From an uncultured Bacilli bacterium (GTDB taxonomy: Bacteria > Bacillota_I > Bacilli_A > RF39 > UBA660), in the NCBI GenBank assembly GCA_910580185.1, contig CAJTWC010000006.1, positions 35,001 to 99,000 of the forward strand: a DNA stretch of 64,000 nucleotides, read 5' to 3'. Below the pieces are notes generated by a model, which was given only the letters and a program-made list of their open reading frames with translations, was not told the DNA's origin and did no database searches. Below are positions 1 through 7,607 of this stretch, one piece after another (the first letter of the stretch is position 1; each line of letters starts with the position of its first letter). The translations under genes were made by a program, and so were the position numbers.

Positions 1-22
1 GAGATAGTTAAGAATATGAAAT

Positions 23-979
23 TTACAATTTAGTATTTTTAACTATCAATTTATTTCTTTTTTCTAAAGGAGAAATCCAACCTAAAACTTGCATGGGAAT
101 GTTATTGGAACGTTTTAAATAAGCTTTCATTTGCTTAAGTAAGTCATCATAAGAATAAAATCTTAAGTAATTGTAAAACCTATTTTGATCATTTCTATGA
201 GATCGTTCAACCTTACCATTATGGCGAGGAGTCCTAGGACGTATTAATTTATGTTTAATCCCTAAACTGCAACAAAGAATATCTAAGGGATGTACTCTAT
301 TAGTTTTCTTTATATAAGTAAATTCTCCTCCATTATCAGTTTGAATGATCTTAGGTTTATAATTAAAGTAAATAATGGCACGTTTAACAAAGTCGATAGT
401 TGAATAACTGGATTGTTCCTTATAAGGATAAATAAATCTTTCACGGGAAGCTTCATCAATCATAGTATATTGATAAAATCTTTGTTTATCATTACCAGAG
501 TAACAGTTAGTGGGGACATATTTAACGTCCATTTGCCATTTAATACCAAGTTCTTTAGGAGTATTATACTTTTTAGGCTTATATTTATTTTTCTTTTCTT
601 TATTAGTGTAAATACCTTTTTTACGAAGAAATCTGAATAAAGAAGAGGCATGCCTAGAATAACCCTTTTCACATCTTAATTTACCATAAAGCTCACATAA
701 AGAAATGTTAGGATTGCGTCTTAAATAATCATTAATCCATTTAATCTCAATAACAGTATGGGAATTAGGATGAGGAGTAAGAGGTCTATGTGACTTATCA
801 AATAAAGATTCTTTAGAACCATTGTACTTTTTATTCCAACGCATTAAAGAAGATTTAGAGATTTTATATCTTCTACAAACGAAAGAAACAGAATAACCCT
901 TTCTATAAAGATTTACGGCATAATACTTAGTATTAAATTCATGTGGAATGTATCTATTGGTTTGTGGTATACTACTCAT
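23..979 (-). CDS. DDE-type IS transposase (IS481/IS3-like)
   Basis: A 318-residue transposase that would cut and join IS ends. The N-terminal third holds helix-turn-helix segments (GYSVSFVCRRYKISKSSLMRW near residues 29-48). An rve-type catalytic core follows, with a DDE triad: D in KWQMDVKY, D in IQTDNGGEF and E in NGKVERSHR. The size and single-frame layout suggest an IS481-like element rather than a two-frame IS3 element; the family call is by motif only. The gene is full length from an ATG at 979 with AAGGATC upstream. The left end of the IS is not visible because the window starts just beyond the stop codon. Confidence 0.88.
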   Translation of the reverse strand: MSSIPQTNRYIPHEFNTKYYAVNLYRKGYSVSFVCRRYKISKSSLMRWNKKYNGSKESLFDKSHRPLTPHPNSHTVIEIKWINDYLRRNPNISLCELYGKLRCEKGYSRHASSLFRFLRKKGIYTNKEKKNKYKPKKYNTPKELGIKWQMDVKYVPTNCYSGNDKQRFYQYTMIDEASRERFIYPYKEQSSYSTIDFVKRAIIYFNYKPKIIQTDNGGEFTYIKKTNRVHPLDILCCSLGIKHKLIRPRTPRHNGKVERSHRNDQNRFYNYLRFYSYDDLLKQMKAYLKRSNNIPMQVLGWISPLEKRNKLIVKNTKL

Positions 980-1082
980 AGGCGATAGATCCTTTCTTTA
1001 AATGTGTTTTGTTCAATTAACATTTTAAGATATCTATCGCTTTTTGTATACTATTTAGGTGTCACATCAATTGTATCACTAC
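980..1082 (-). mobile_element. Outer end and leader of the IS
   Basis: Upstream of the transposase there is an inverted repeat: GCGATAGAT at about 983-991 and ATCTATCGC at about 1032-1040. The gene-proximal arm lies beside the transposase SD and start. The strand facing the gene carries TGTGACACC near 1062-1070, a common kind of IS terminus. The exact terminal repeat cannot be fixed without the other IS end, which is outside the window. Confidence 0.45.
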
Positions 1083-1113
1083 ATAAAAAAAATTTTAAAA
1101 AAAGACAAAGGTA

Positions 1114-1141
1114 TTGATTTAATTTTTTAAAATGATATAAT
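1114..1141 (+). promoter_or_regulatory. Sigma-A-type promoter of candidate small RNA
   Basis: TTGATT at 1114-1119 and TATAAT at 1136-1141 are separated by 16 bases. No open reading frame with a ribosome binding site follows on this strand; the next gene is convergent. The promoter therefore points to a short untranslated RNA. Confidence 0.5.
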
Positions 1142-1147
1142 TAAGTT

Positions 1148-1222
1148 ACTTTAGATTGTTGCAGGTGTATACACCTGGTAGAAGTTTTTCAAAAGGAAGA
1201 GATTATCTCTTCCTTTTGCTTT
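1148..1222 (+). ncRNA. Candidate small RNA with palindrome and terminator
   Basis: Downstream of the TTGATT/TATAAT promoter the predicted RNA of about 70 nt carries a perfect 16-base palindrome (CAGGTGTA/TACACCTG, 1162-1177). A perfect 13-bp hairpin follows (arms AAAAGGAAGAGAT 1191-1203 and ATCTCTTCCTTTT 1205-1217) and ends in TTTTGCTTT. The arrangement resembles a free-standing sRNA. No Rfam family was recognised. The hairpin could instead be the terminator of the convergent malY operon, although the U-rich side lies on the plus strand. Confidence 0.35.
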
Positions 1223-1371
1223 AATAAGACATAAAAGATGACATATAAATCATCTTTAAATATATTTATCTTTTCATATGACTAGTCTTTTTAATTAGAA
1301 ATCATATACCATTGTTTAAAATAAGTATATTTACCTTTCCCATTTAGTTATATTTCATATATTAACTATTC

Positions 1372-2532
1372 TTAATCTTTAAAAGCCCTTTCTATTTGCT
1401 CTAAAGCCCATTTTAATTTTTTTCTTGGAAGCGCTATATTTAATCTTTGAAACCCTTTACCAGTTTTACCAAACATAGCACCACCATCAAGCCATAGTTT
1501 TGCATCGTTTAACATAATCTTATTTATTTCATCATCAGTAAACTTTAATTCTCTAAAATCTAACCATAACAGGTAGGTTCCTTCTGGATATATTAATTTA
1601 ACCTTTGGCAATCGTTCTTTTAAAAATTTATCTACAAAATCAATATTATCTTTAAGATACGTTCTTAAATTTTCTAACCAACAAGAACCTTTATCATAAG
1701 CTGCCTTACACGCTACTATTCCCATTGTATTTACAAGGCTATAACCAGTTTTCCATATCTCATTTTGAAAACTATCTCTTACCTTTTTATTAGGAATAAA
1801 AATATTTGATACTTGAAGCCCTGCTAAATTAAAAGTCTTACTAGGTGCCGTACAAACCATCATATTATCTAAATAATCTTTATACTTTAATAAGCATCTA
1901 TGTTTACCACTCCATATAAAATCACTATGTATTTCATCAGATACAATAAAAACTTTATTTCTTTTGCATATTTCTATAATTTTATCTAACTCTTCTTTTT
2001 TCCATACTCTACCTACAGGATTATGTGGTGAACATAAAATGTATAGTTTTATTTTATATTTCTTTATCTTTTCTTCCATATCAAGAAAATCAATATGATA
2101 TTTACCATTTTCTAAAACCAAGTTACTACTTATTACTTTTCTATTATTATCGGTTACCACTTCAGAGAATGGATAATATACTGGATTATTAATTAACACG
2201 TAATCTTTTTCCTTTGTTAAGACTTTAACCGCTGTTGCTAGTGCAAATACAACGCCTGGTGTTTTAATAAGCCATTCTTCTTTTAAAGATACATTAAAGT
2301 TTTTCTTATACCAATTATAAACAGATTTAAAATATTCTTGATTAGTTTGTGAATAGCCAAAAATTCCGTGTTTTACTCTTTTGTTCATTTCTTTTATTAC
2401 TTTTTTAGGACACTTAAAATCCATGTCTGCAACCCAAAGCGGAAAAACATCTTCTGGTTTATTTTTAGCCTTTTTAAAATCGTATTTTAAACTATTTGTA
2501 CCATACCTATTTATCTCTTTATTAAAGTTCAT
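1372..2532 (-). CDS. MalY/PatB-family PLP-dependent aminotransferase (C-S lyase)
   Basis: A 386-residue fold-type I PLP enzyme. Visible motifs are PHNPVGR (N171), VSDEIHSDF (D199) and the Schiff-base lysine in APSKTFNLAGLQ (K232). This set is typical of the MalY/PatB group, which usually cleaves cystathionine or cysteine C-S bonds in the cytoplasm. Length is normal. The start is supported by AAGGAG about 7 bases upstream. It is the last gene of a minus-strand run, 5 bases after pnuC. Substrate cannot be decided from sequence; a C-S lyase is the family default. Confidence 0.85.
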   Translation of the reverse strand: MNFNKEINRYGTNSLKYDFKKAKNKPEDVFPLWVADMDFKCPKKVIKEMNKRVKHGIFGYSQTNQEYFKSVYNWYKKNFNVSLKEEWLIKTPGVVFALATAVKVLTKEKDYVLINNPVYYPFSEVVTDNNRKVISSNLVLENGKYHIDFLDMEEKIKKYKIKLYILCSPHNPVGRVWKKEELDKIIEICKRNKVFIVSDEIHSDFIWSGKHRCLLKYKDYLDNMMVCTAPSKTFNLAGLQVSNIFIPNKKVRDSFQNEIWKTGYSLVNTMGIVACKAAYDKGSCWLENLRTYLKDNIDFVDKFLKERLPKVKLIYPEGTYLLWLDFRELKFTDDEINKIMLNDAKLWLDGGAMFGKTGKGFQRLNIALPRKKLKWALEQIERAFKD

Positions 2533-2537
2533 AATAC

Positions 2538-3215
2538 CTACTCCTTACTCATTTTATTTTTCTTAGCTTCTATACTCCACTTTATTATTCCGTAAACATT
2601 TATTAAGAAATATGCTAACGATGATAAAAGAACCATCCATGAACCAGGACCATGATTAATAGTCATTATTATCCATATAGCAAGATCTATTATATTATTG
2701 AAAATAAATACCCACCATGATTCTTTAAATCTTAATACCATTAAAATAGTAGCACATATATTTATGCAATTAGATGATGCATCCATAAATGCTAAATTTT
2801 GACTTGGTATTAATGATAGCAAATACCCTAAAACAAAACTTCCTATTATACAAGAAAATATTATTATAATACTATTTTTAAAAGTAAAATCTCTTACCTT
2901 TACGTTTTTATCTTCATCTTGGTTTCTATTCCAATTAATAAAGCCAATGATTTGTGATGGCGCAACAAATAATATACAAAGTAAGAAAGTGCCATATAAA
3001 TTGTTCTTAAAACAAGCATAAGCCATTAACAAACAATTTATAAGTCCAATTATAAAACTACTTTTCTTACCTATACTTTGATAATAAGGGCATAACAAGC
3101 TAGTTAATAAAATGGAACCACCAATTATTAAATCACGGGTTAGAATACCTGATATTATCGAAACCATAATACTTAATACAACCACTAATAAATTTCTCTT
3201 ATTTATTTTCATCAT
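2538..3215 (-). CDS. pnuC: PnuC-like nicotinamide riboside/NMN transporter
   Basis: A 225-residue membrane protein with about seven hydrophobic segments. It has the PnuC-type polar and aromatic motifs FINWNRNQ (near residue 92) and ESWWVFIFNNIIDLAIW. PnuC proteins import nicotinamide riboside or related NAD precursors by facilitated diffusion, usually driven by cytoplasmic phosphorylation. SD GGGAG precedes tandem ATG codons at 3215 and 3212; either may be used. A Nudix/NrtR regulator lies 14 kb away, but no matching operator was seen upstream of this gene. Confidence 0.82.
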   Translation of the reverse strand: MMKINKRNLLVVVLSIMVSIISGILTRDLIIGGSILLTSLLCPYYQSIGKKSSFIIGLINCLLMAYACFKNNLYGTFLLCILFVAPSQIIGFINWNRNQDEDKNVKVRDFTFKNSIIIIFSCIIGSFVLGYLLSLIPSQNLAFMDASSNCINICATILMVLRFKESWWVFIFNNIIDLAIWIIMTINHGPGSWMVLLSSLAYFLINVYGIIKWSIEAKKNKMSKE

Positions 3216-3230
3216 TATTTCTCCCTTATT

Positions 3231-3974
3231 TTATATTTCAATATCTAACCTATATGGGCAATGATCAGAACCCAATTGCTCTTTTATATATTTTACACCT
3301 TTTATATTCTTTTCAAGTGTTTTTGATATAAATATATAATCAATTCGCCAGCCCATGTTTCTTTGTCTTGCATTAAAACCATTTGGCCACATTGAATATA
3401 TATTATCATCTTTAACTAAGCACCGGAAGCTATCGGCTAACCCTAAATTTAATAATTCATCTATTTTAGCTCTTTCTTCATAAGAAAACATATTATTCTT
3501 ATAATTGGTTTTATAATTTTTAACATCAACTTCATTGTGCGCAATATTAAAATCCGTACAAATAAAAACTGGTTTATTTAATCTTTTTATTAATTCTAAT
3601 AGTTTATCTATCGCTGCAAATTTATAAGGATGATTTTCCTTTTTTCTTCCACCATGTGGTATATAAATATTTATCAAGAAAAAGTTTTTATATTCTAGCA
3701 AAAGAAATCTACCTTCTTCATCAAATTTATCTAAACCTATTTTACTAATAACTTTAACTGGCTTATCTTTAGTAAACACCATTGTTCCACTATAACCTTT
3801 TTTGTTTGCAAAATTGTAGTAGCAGTTATATCCAAAATCTTCTAAAACTGTTTCATTCATTTTTATTTCTTGCAAACAAATTATGTCTGGGCTATTTTTA
3901 TCTATTAACTCTTTTATACTATTTGTTTTTTCAGCACTTCTATATCCATTTATATTCCAAGATATTATTTTCAC
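3231..3974 (-). CDS. xth: Exonuclease III-type AP endonuclease
   Basis: A 247-residue member of the ExoIII/EEP family that cuts DNA 5' to abasic sites in base-excision repair. Catalytic signatures are visible: N7 in SWNING, E36 in CLQEIK, D141 and N143 in CTDFNIAH, and D237-H238 in GSDHCP. The usual glycine before the DFN motif is a threonine, which is not a catalytic position. The start is GTG with GGAG 8 bases upstream. It sits 15 bases after the broken GNAT gene, inside the same operon. Confidence 0.93.
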   Translation of the reverse strand: MKIISWNINGYRSAEKTNSIKELIDKNSPDIICLQEIKMNETVLEDFGYNCYYNFANKKGYSGTMVFTKDKPVKVISKIGLDKFDEEGRFLLLEYKNFFLINIYIPHGGRKKENHPYKFAAIDKLLELIKRLNKPVFICTDFNIAHNEVDVKNYKTNYKNNMFSYEERAKIDELLNLGLADSFRCLVKDDNIYSMWPNGFNARQRNMGWRIDYIFISKTLEKNIKGVKYIKEQLGSDHCPYRLDIEI

Positions 3975-3989
3975 AATTAATTCTCCAAC

Positions 3990-4360
3990 TTATTTAAGTT
4001 TACGTTCATTATCATAGGCATACAATTCAAATGGTCCGCCGGTTTCTATAAGTTTATAACCAACCCGTTTAGCAGTCCTTATAGAATATATATTATCCTT
4101 TCTTATATCAAGAAGCGGTCTATTCATTTTAGAAGTAATAGAACGTAACGCTTGAGTAGCAGCACCTTGATTTCTATACATTTCAAAAACTTCATAAGCC
4201 ACATGATCTCCAACGGTAAATAATATTCCTACAATATTACCAGTATCTTTATCAAAGATACTGGTAATATTGTAGGAATATTACCAGTATCTTTATCAAA
4301 GATACTGAAAAAAAGTTCATTATCTTTTCTATCTTCCTCTACCAATTCAACATTCATCAT
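3990..4360 (-). pseudogene. GNAT acetyltransferase, frameshifted by a 44-bp duplication
   Basis: The 3' part (3990-4202) encodes a GNAT core with the acetyl-CoA loop RNQGAATQAL and the later strand RTAKRVGYKL. The 5' part starts at ATG 4360, or 4357, behind AGAGGTG. It reads in frame until a 44-bp near-tandem duplication at about 4222-4306 shifts the frame by two and brings a TAG. Removing 44 bases restores one frame of about 109 residues. In the extra copy the five bases between the two 9-base arms (AATATTACC/GGTAATATT) are inverted, CCTAC against GTAGG. Function is presumably lost, or the sequence is an assembly error. Confidence 0.8.
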
Positions 4361-4374
4361 TTCACCTCTAAACT

Positions 4375-5067
4375 TTATATATACTTTAAATATTTTACCA
4401 TATAATGATTTTTCTTTGTACTTTTTATTATGCCGACAAACTTATACTTACCATATTTTCTTATACTAAATATATCATTTTCTTTAAGTACGTAAGAGTT
4501 TTTATTCATAACTTCATAGTTAACTATTACTTCTTTGTTTTTTATCTTATCCATTGCTTTACTTCTAGATGAATTAATTATGGATGCAACAACATTATCA
4601 ATTCTAAGACTTGATATTATAATTTCATTTTCTTCATGCGTTCTTTCATAATCATTTAAAGTATTTAAACTCACTTCTTCTAAAGCAACCTTACTTTTAC
4701 CAATTTGCCTTAAGTTATCTTTTACATGTAAAGACATTTCTTCGGTAATAAACAGATAATAGTATTCATTATATAAAACAATATCTCCAAAGCAAGATGA
4801 ATCTATGTTAAGTGCAAATAAACTTCCTAATATGTCTTGATGCCTTATCTTTTCCACAGTATTAATTTTAAAAAGTTTAACATTTGGAACTTTTCCTGTG
4901 TATAACATTACTTTTTCACTATCTTTATAAGGATAATATACGTTATACTCATCTTTTTTTAGTTTTGCTGTTACTAACTTAAATTCTCTTCCATCTAAAA
5001 ATAAAGTATTCTTGCCCATTTTTATTTTTTCCACAGCATTATTAATTTTATAAATATCAGATTTCAT
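4375..5067 (-). CDS. ylmH: YlmH-like S4-domain RNA-binding protein
   Basis: About 230 residues. The C-terminal S4 domain (about residues 155-210) is recognisable from LRIDNVVASIINSSRSKA, KNKEVIVNYE and LKENDIFSIRKYGKYKF. The N-terminal half matches the YlmH layout. YlmH binds ribosomes or tRNA, and in Bacillus it has been linked to rescue of stalled 50S subunits. I chose the ATG at 5067 because GGTG lies just upstream. The longer reading frame would run through an extended -10 (TGTTATAAT at 5086-5091), so the promoter excludes the upstream start. First gene of the operon that ends with malY. Confidence 0.82.
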   Translation of the reverse strand: MKSDIYKINNAVEKIKMGKNTLFLDGREFKLVTAKLKKDEYNVYYPYKDSEKVMLYTGKVPNVKLFKINTVEKIRHQDILGSLFALNIDSSCFGDIVLYNEYYYLFITEEMSLHVKDNLRQIGKSKVALEEVSLNTLNDYERTHEENEIIISSLRIDNVVASIINSSRSKAMDKIKNKEVIVNYEVMNKNSYVLKENDIFSIRKYGKYKFVGIIKSTKKNHYMVKYLKYI

Positions 5068-5085
5068 AAGTATTTCACCAATTAC

Positions 5086-5091
5086 ATTATA
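5086..5091 (-). promoter_or_regulatory. Extended -10 promoter of the ylmH-malY operon
   Basis: On the minus strand TGTTATAAT forms a TGn extended -10. It lies about 19 bases before the ylmH ATG and leaves a 5' leader of only about 12 bases. No convincing -35 is present, as is usual for extended -10 promoters. Confidence 0.5.
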
Positions 5092-5099
5092 ACACAATC

Positions 5100-5128
5100 A
5101 AAAAACTTACCTTTTAAAAGTAAGTTTT
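5100..5128 (-). terminator. Intrinsic terminator of the cysteine-rich membrane protein gene
   Basis: Minus-strand stem AAAACTTAC / GTAAGTTTT with a 9-base loop, followed by a run of Ts. It overlaps the end of the upstream gene. Confidence 0.7.
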
Positions 5129-5915
5129 AACTTTGTTTATTTCTCTTAAAGAAATCTATTATTACTAATACAATATCTATAAATACCGGAATTATAAATA
5201 TAAAGTATAAAAAATATAAAATATATTTCACTTTAGAATCAATTGCTTTTATTTTATTTATTAATAAATTAGCATCTTTATTTTTATAACCATAATATAT
5301 ATTTATTATTAACAAAATTATTGTAACTACAAGTGATGTATTGCTTTCTTCTTCTGTTTTTTCAGACGTTTGAGTCCTAGTTGTTCTTGCATGATACTCA
5401 ACTATTTCATTTACTGGATCTACTATAATGGTTTCATTAACCTTTTCACTTGAAACTTCACTACCATTTTCATTTACTATTTTCTTAATGGTTACTTCCT
5501 TTTCTCCATTTTTACCTTCTCTAATAACTTCTTTTTCACCACTAGTTAAAGAGCCTTTTGTTTCTGTACTATAATAAATATTTTCTTTTGATGTTTCTAT
5601 TTTCTCGTACTGGCAACTTCCATCTGATACGTTTGCGCTATAATTATAGTTTATCGCAGATTTATCCATGCATCCATAAATCTGTCTTATAGTTGTTGTT
5701 CTTTTCGTAGTTGTATTATAACTTCTACTACCCGAAGATGAGCCGCCTGAACATGTACATGTAGGGCTATAGGTTCCATCCCTACATACCCATCTTCCAT
5801 TACTACAATATGCCTGACCACCATGATGTGAACAACAACCTCTACCTGCTAATACCTCTTGCATACCAATAAACATCAATATTGATGCTAATAAAACTAT
5901 TACTACCTTTTTCAC
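5127..5915 (-). CDS. Secreted cysteine-rich, G5-like membrane protein
   Basis: 262 residues. A signal peptide (residues 1-23, ending VLAG) is followed by a Cys/His-rich segment with CCSHHGG, WVCRDGTYSPTCTC and a serine-rich linker. GCMDKSAINYNY...DGSC near residue 82 resembles a small cysteine motif seen in other surface proteins. The middle (VIREGKNGEKEVTIKK...) resembles a G5 domain, a fold linked to wall-sugar binding. Two hydrophobic helices follow at about 195-215 and 230-258. It was probably exported and anchored. Function is unknown. A terminator separates it from the upstream surface-protein pair. Confidence 0.7.
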   Translation of the reverse strand: MKKVVIVLLASILMFIGMQEVLAGRGCCSHHGGQAYCSNGRWVCRDGTYSPTCTCSGGSSSGSRSYNTTTKRTTTIRQIYGCMDKSAINYNYSANVSDGSCQYEKIETSKENIYYSTETKGSLTSGEKEVIREGKNGEKEVTIKKIVNENGSEVSSEKVNETIIVDPVNEIVEYHARTTRTQTSEKTEEESNTSLVVTIILLIINIYYGYKNKDANLLINKIKAIDSKVKYILYFLYFIFIIPVFIDIVLVIIDFFKRNKQS

Positions 5916-5935
5916 TACTCATACTCCTTTACCAC

Positions 5936-5972
5936 AAAAAAAGCTAATACAAACATCAAAGTCTGTACTAGC
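5936..5972 (-). terminator. Terminator after the protease/Ig-like surface operon
   Basis: Minus-strand stem GCTAGTACA / TGTATTAGC (one G-U pair) followed by TTTTTTT, placed between the stop at 6021 and the next gene start at 5915. Confidence 0.65.
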
Positions 5973-6020
5973 CCTTCAACTACTTTAATTATAACAAAAT
6001 TTTTATAATAATAAAAGTAA

Positions 6021-7607
6021 TTAATCTATTTTTTCATCAGCTTCTATATTTTCTATTTTCTCTTCATACTCAGTCATAATTTTATCAATTTCTTCTTTTA
6101 CTTCGGCATCTTGATTTACTTCATTTTCTTTTATAACATTTGTATCAAAATCATTACCTATAGTTTCAATATTTTCTGAATCATGACTAATATCTTTATC
6201 AGATTCATTTTTTTCTTCCTTTTTATTTTTCTTTATTAAAAGAAATATCAAAATACCAGCGATAATAACAAATACTACTATAGGAACAATATACAACACA
6301 TTAAACCCATTACCTTCTTTTGCATTTGAAAGAATAATATTTGACATTGTTAAAAAGTATTCAGAACCCTTTTCAGCGTTAAATTCTATATAACCATCAG
6401 TTACGATTATTTCTTTTTGAACAAGCTCTAACTTTTTAGTAGAAGTATTGTAATAATATAAATTTAGCTTACTATTATCTGCATATTTATCTCCTACATA
6501 TAATCTAATTTTTGTACCAGATGGTAATTTACCATCATGACTTAAACTAATATTTAAACCATCTGCATAATTTGATAATTTAGAAATTTCATTAGCATAC
6601 TTTGATGTATATGATATCGTTGTTAAAACATCATTTGCACTTTTTATTTTTGAACCATCAATTATAAAGCTATAAATAAGTTTTTTATTATCATCATAAT
6701 AATTTAGTTTAACTATTTTTTTACTTTTCTTAATTTTATTTAAATCATTTGAAGATAGCTTAGCATCAGAATTAATAATAATATTAATATCTTTTATTTT
6801 AGAATCTTTTAAAACTTCTTCTAGATCCTCTAAATAATAACCATCTTTTCTTGTTACTTTTATATTAATTTTATTTTGAGCTCCTGATTCTGCCGTTACT
6901 ACAAGTTCAATATTATTTTCTCCAACGTTTATTTCATGAACTCCAGTACCTGTTACATTACTTTTTTCATCTTCTAAAATAGCTTTAACATTTATATTAG
7001 TTACATTATTACTAACAGTTAATGTATAGTTATTATTATCTACCTTAACTAAATTATAACCATCTACCGATAATTCCTTTATATTATTATTGGTAGATAA
7101 ATTATTATTAACTTTATTATCATTGTTTTTCTTATTGTTATTGTTTTTATTAATGTTACTGCTACCATTATTACTATTATTAGAATTATTATTCGTATTT
7201 GAATTATTACTACTATTATTGTTGTTATTGTTATTAGAAGGTTCGGCAACATTTACATTAATAGTATAAGTTTTACCCGTTAAATCTTCATCATCATAAG
7301 TAGTAACATCTGCAGCATAAACCCTAATGGTTGCGTTACCAGAACTATTTGCATTAACTGTTATAGTACCACTTTGCATATCTAAAAACATGCTTGAACT
7401 AGAAACACTTGCAACTGAAGAATTCGATGATGAGATGTTTATTCTTCCAGCAGCATTATTTAAAGTTATCCTAAATGATGAAGAACCACCTTTAGTAATG
7501 TTTAAATTCGTAGTTGAAACAGAAATATTGCCCGCTGCAAAAACACTTATTGGAAGCAGACAAAAACTAATTAAAATTGTTAATATTAAATACTTTAACT
7601 TTTTCAT
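6021..7607 (-). CDS. Membrane-anchored Ig-like/cadherin-like surface protein
   Basis: 528 residues. Signal peptide (1-24), a bacterial Ig-like (BIG2-type) domain (about 27-120), a long Asn/Ser linker (about 123-170), and a cadherin-like beta-sandwich (about 178-250, LSVDGYNLVKV to INIKVTRKDG). A further extracellular domain follows, then one transmembrane helix (about 440-462) and an acidic cytoplasmic tail. The ATG overlaps the stop of the upstream protease (TTATGA), so translation is likely coupled. It could display or dock the dockerin-bearing protease, but no clear cohesin fold was seen here. The closest cohesin-like partner is at 16071-17186. Confidence 0.75.
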   Translation of the reverse strand: MKKLKYLILTILISFCLLPISVFAAGNISVSTTNLNITKGGSSSFRITLNNAAGRINISSSNSSVASVSSSSMFLDMQSGTITVNANSSGNATIRVYAADVTTYDDEDLTGKTYTINVNVAEPSNNNNNNNSSNNSNTNNNSNNSNNGSSNINKNNNNKKNNDNKVNNNLSTNNNIKELSVDGYNLVKVDNNNYTLTVSNNVTNINVKAILEDEKSNVTGTGVHEINVGENNIELVVTAESGAQNKINIKVTRKDGYYLEDLEEVLKDSKIKDINIIINSDAKLSSNDLNKIKKSKKIVKLNYYDDNKKLIYSFIIDGSKIKSANDVLTTISYTSKYANEISKLSNYADGLNISLSHDGKLPSGTKIRLYVGDKYADNSKLNLYYYNTSTKKLELVQKEIIVTDGYIEFNAEKGSEYFLTMSNIILSNAKEGNGFNVLYIVPIVVFVIIAGILIFLLIKKNKKEEKNESDKDISHDSENIETIGNDFDTNVIKENEVNQDAEVKEEIDKIMTEYEEKIENIEADEKID

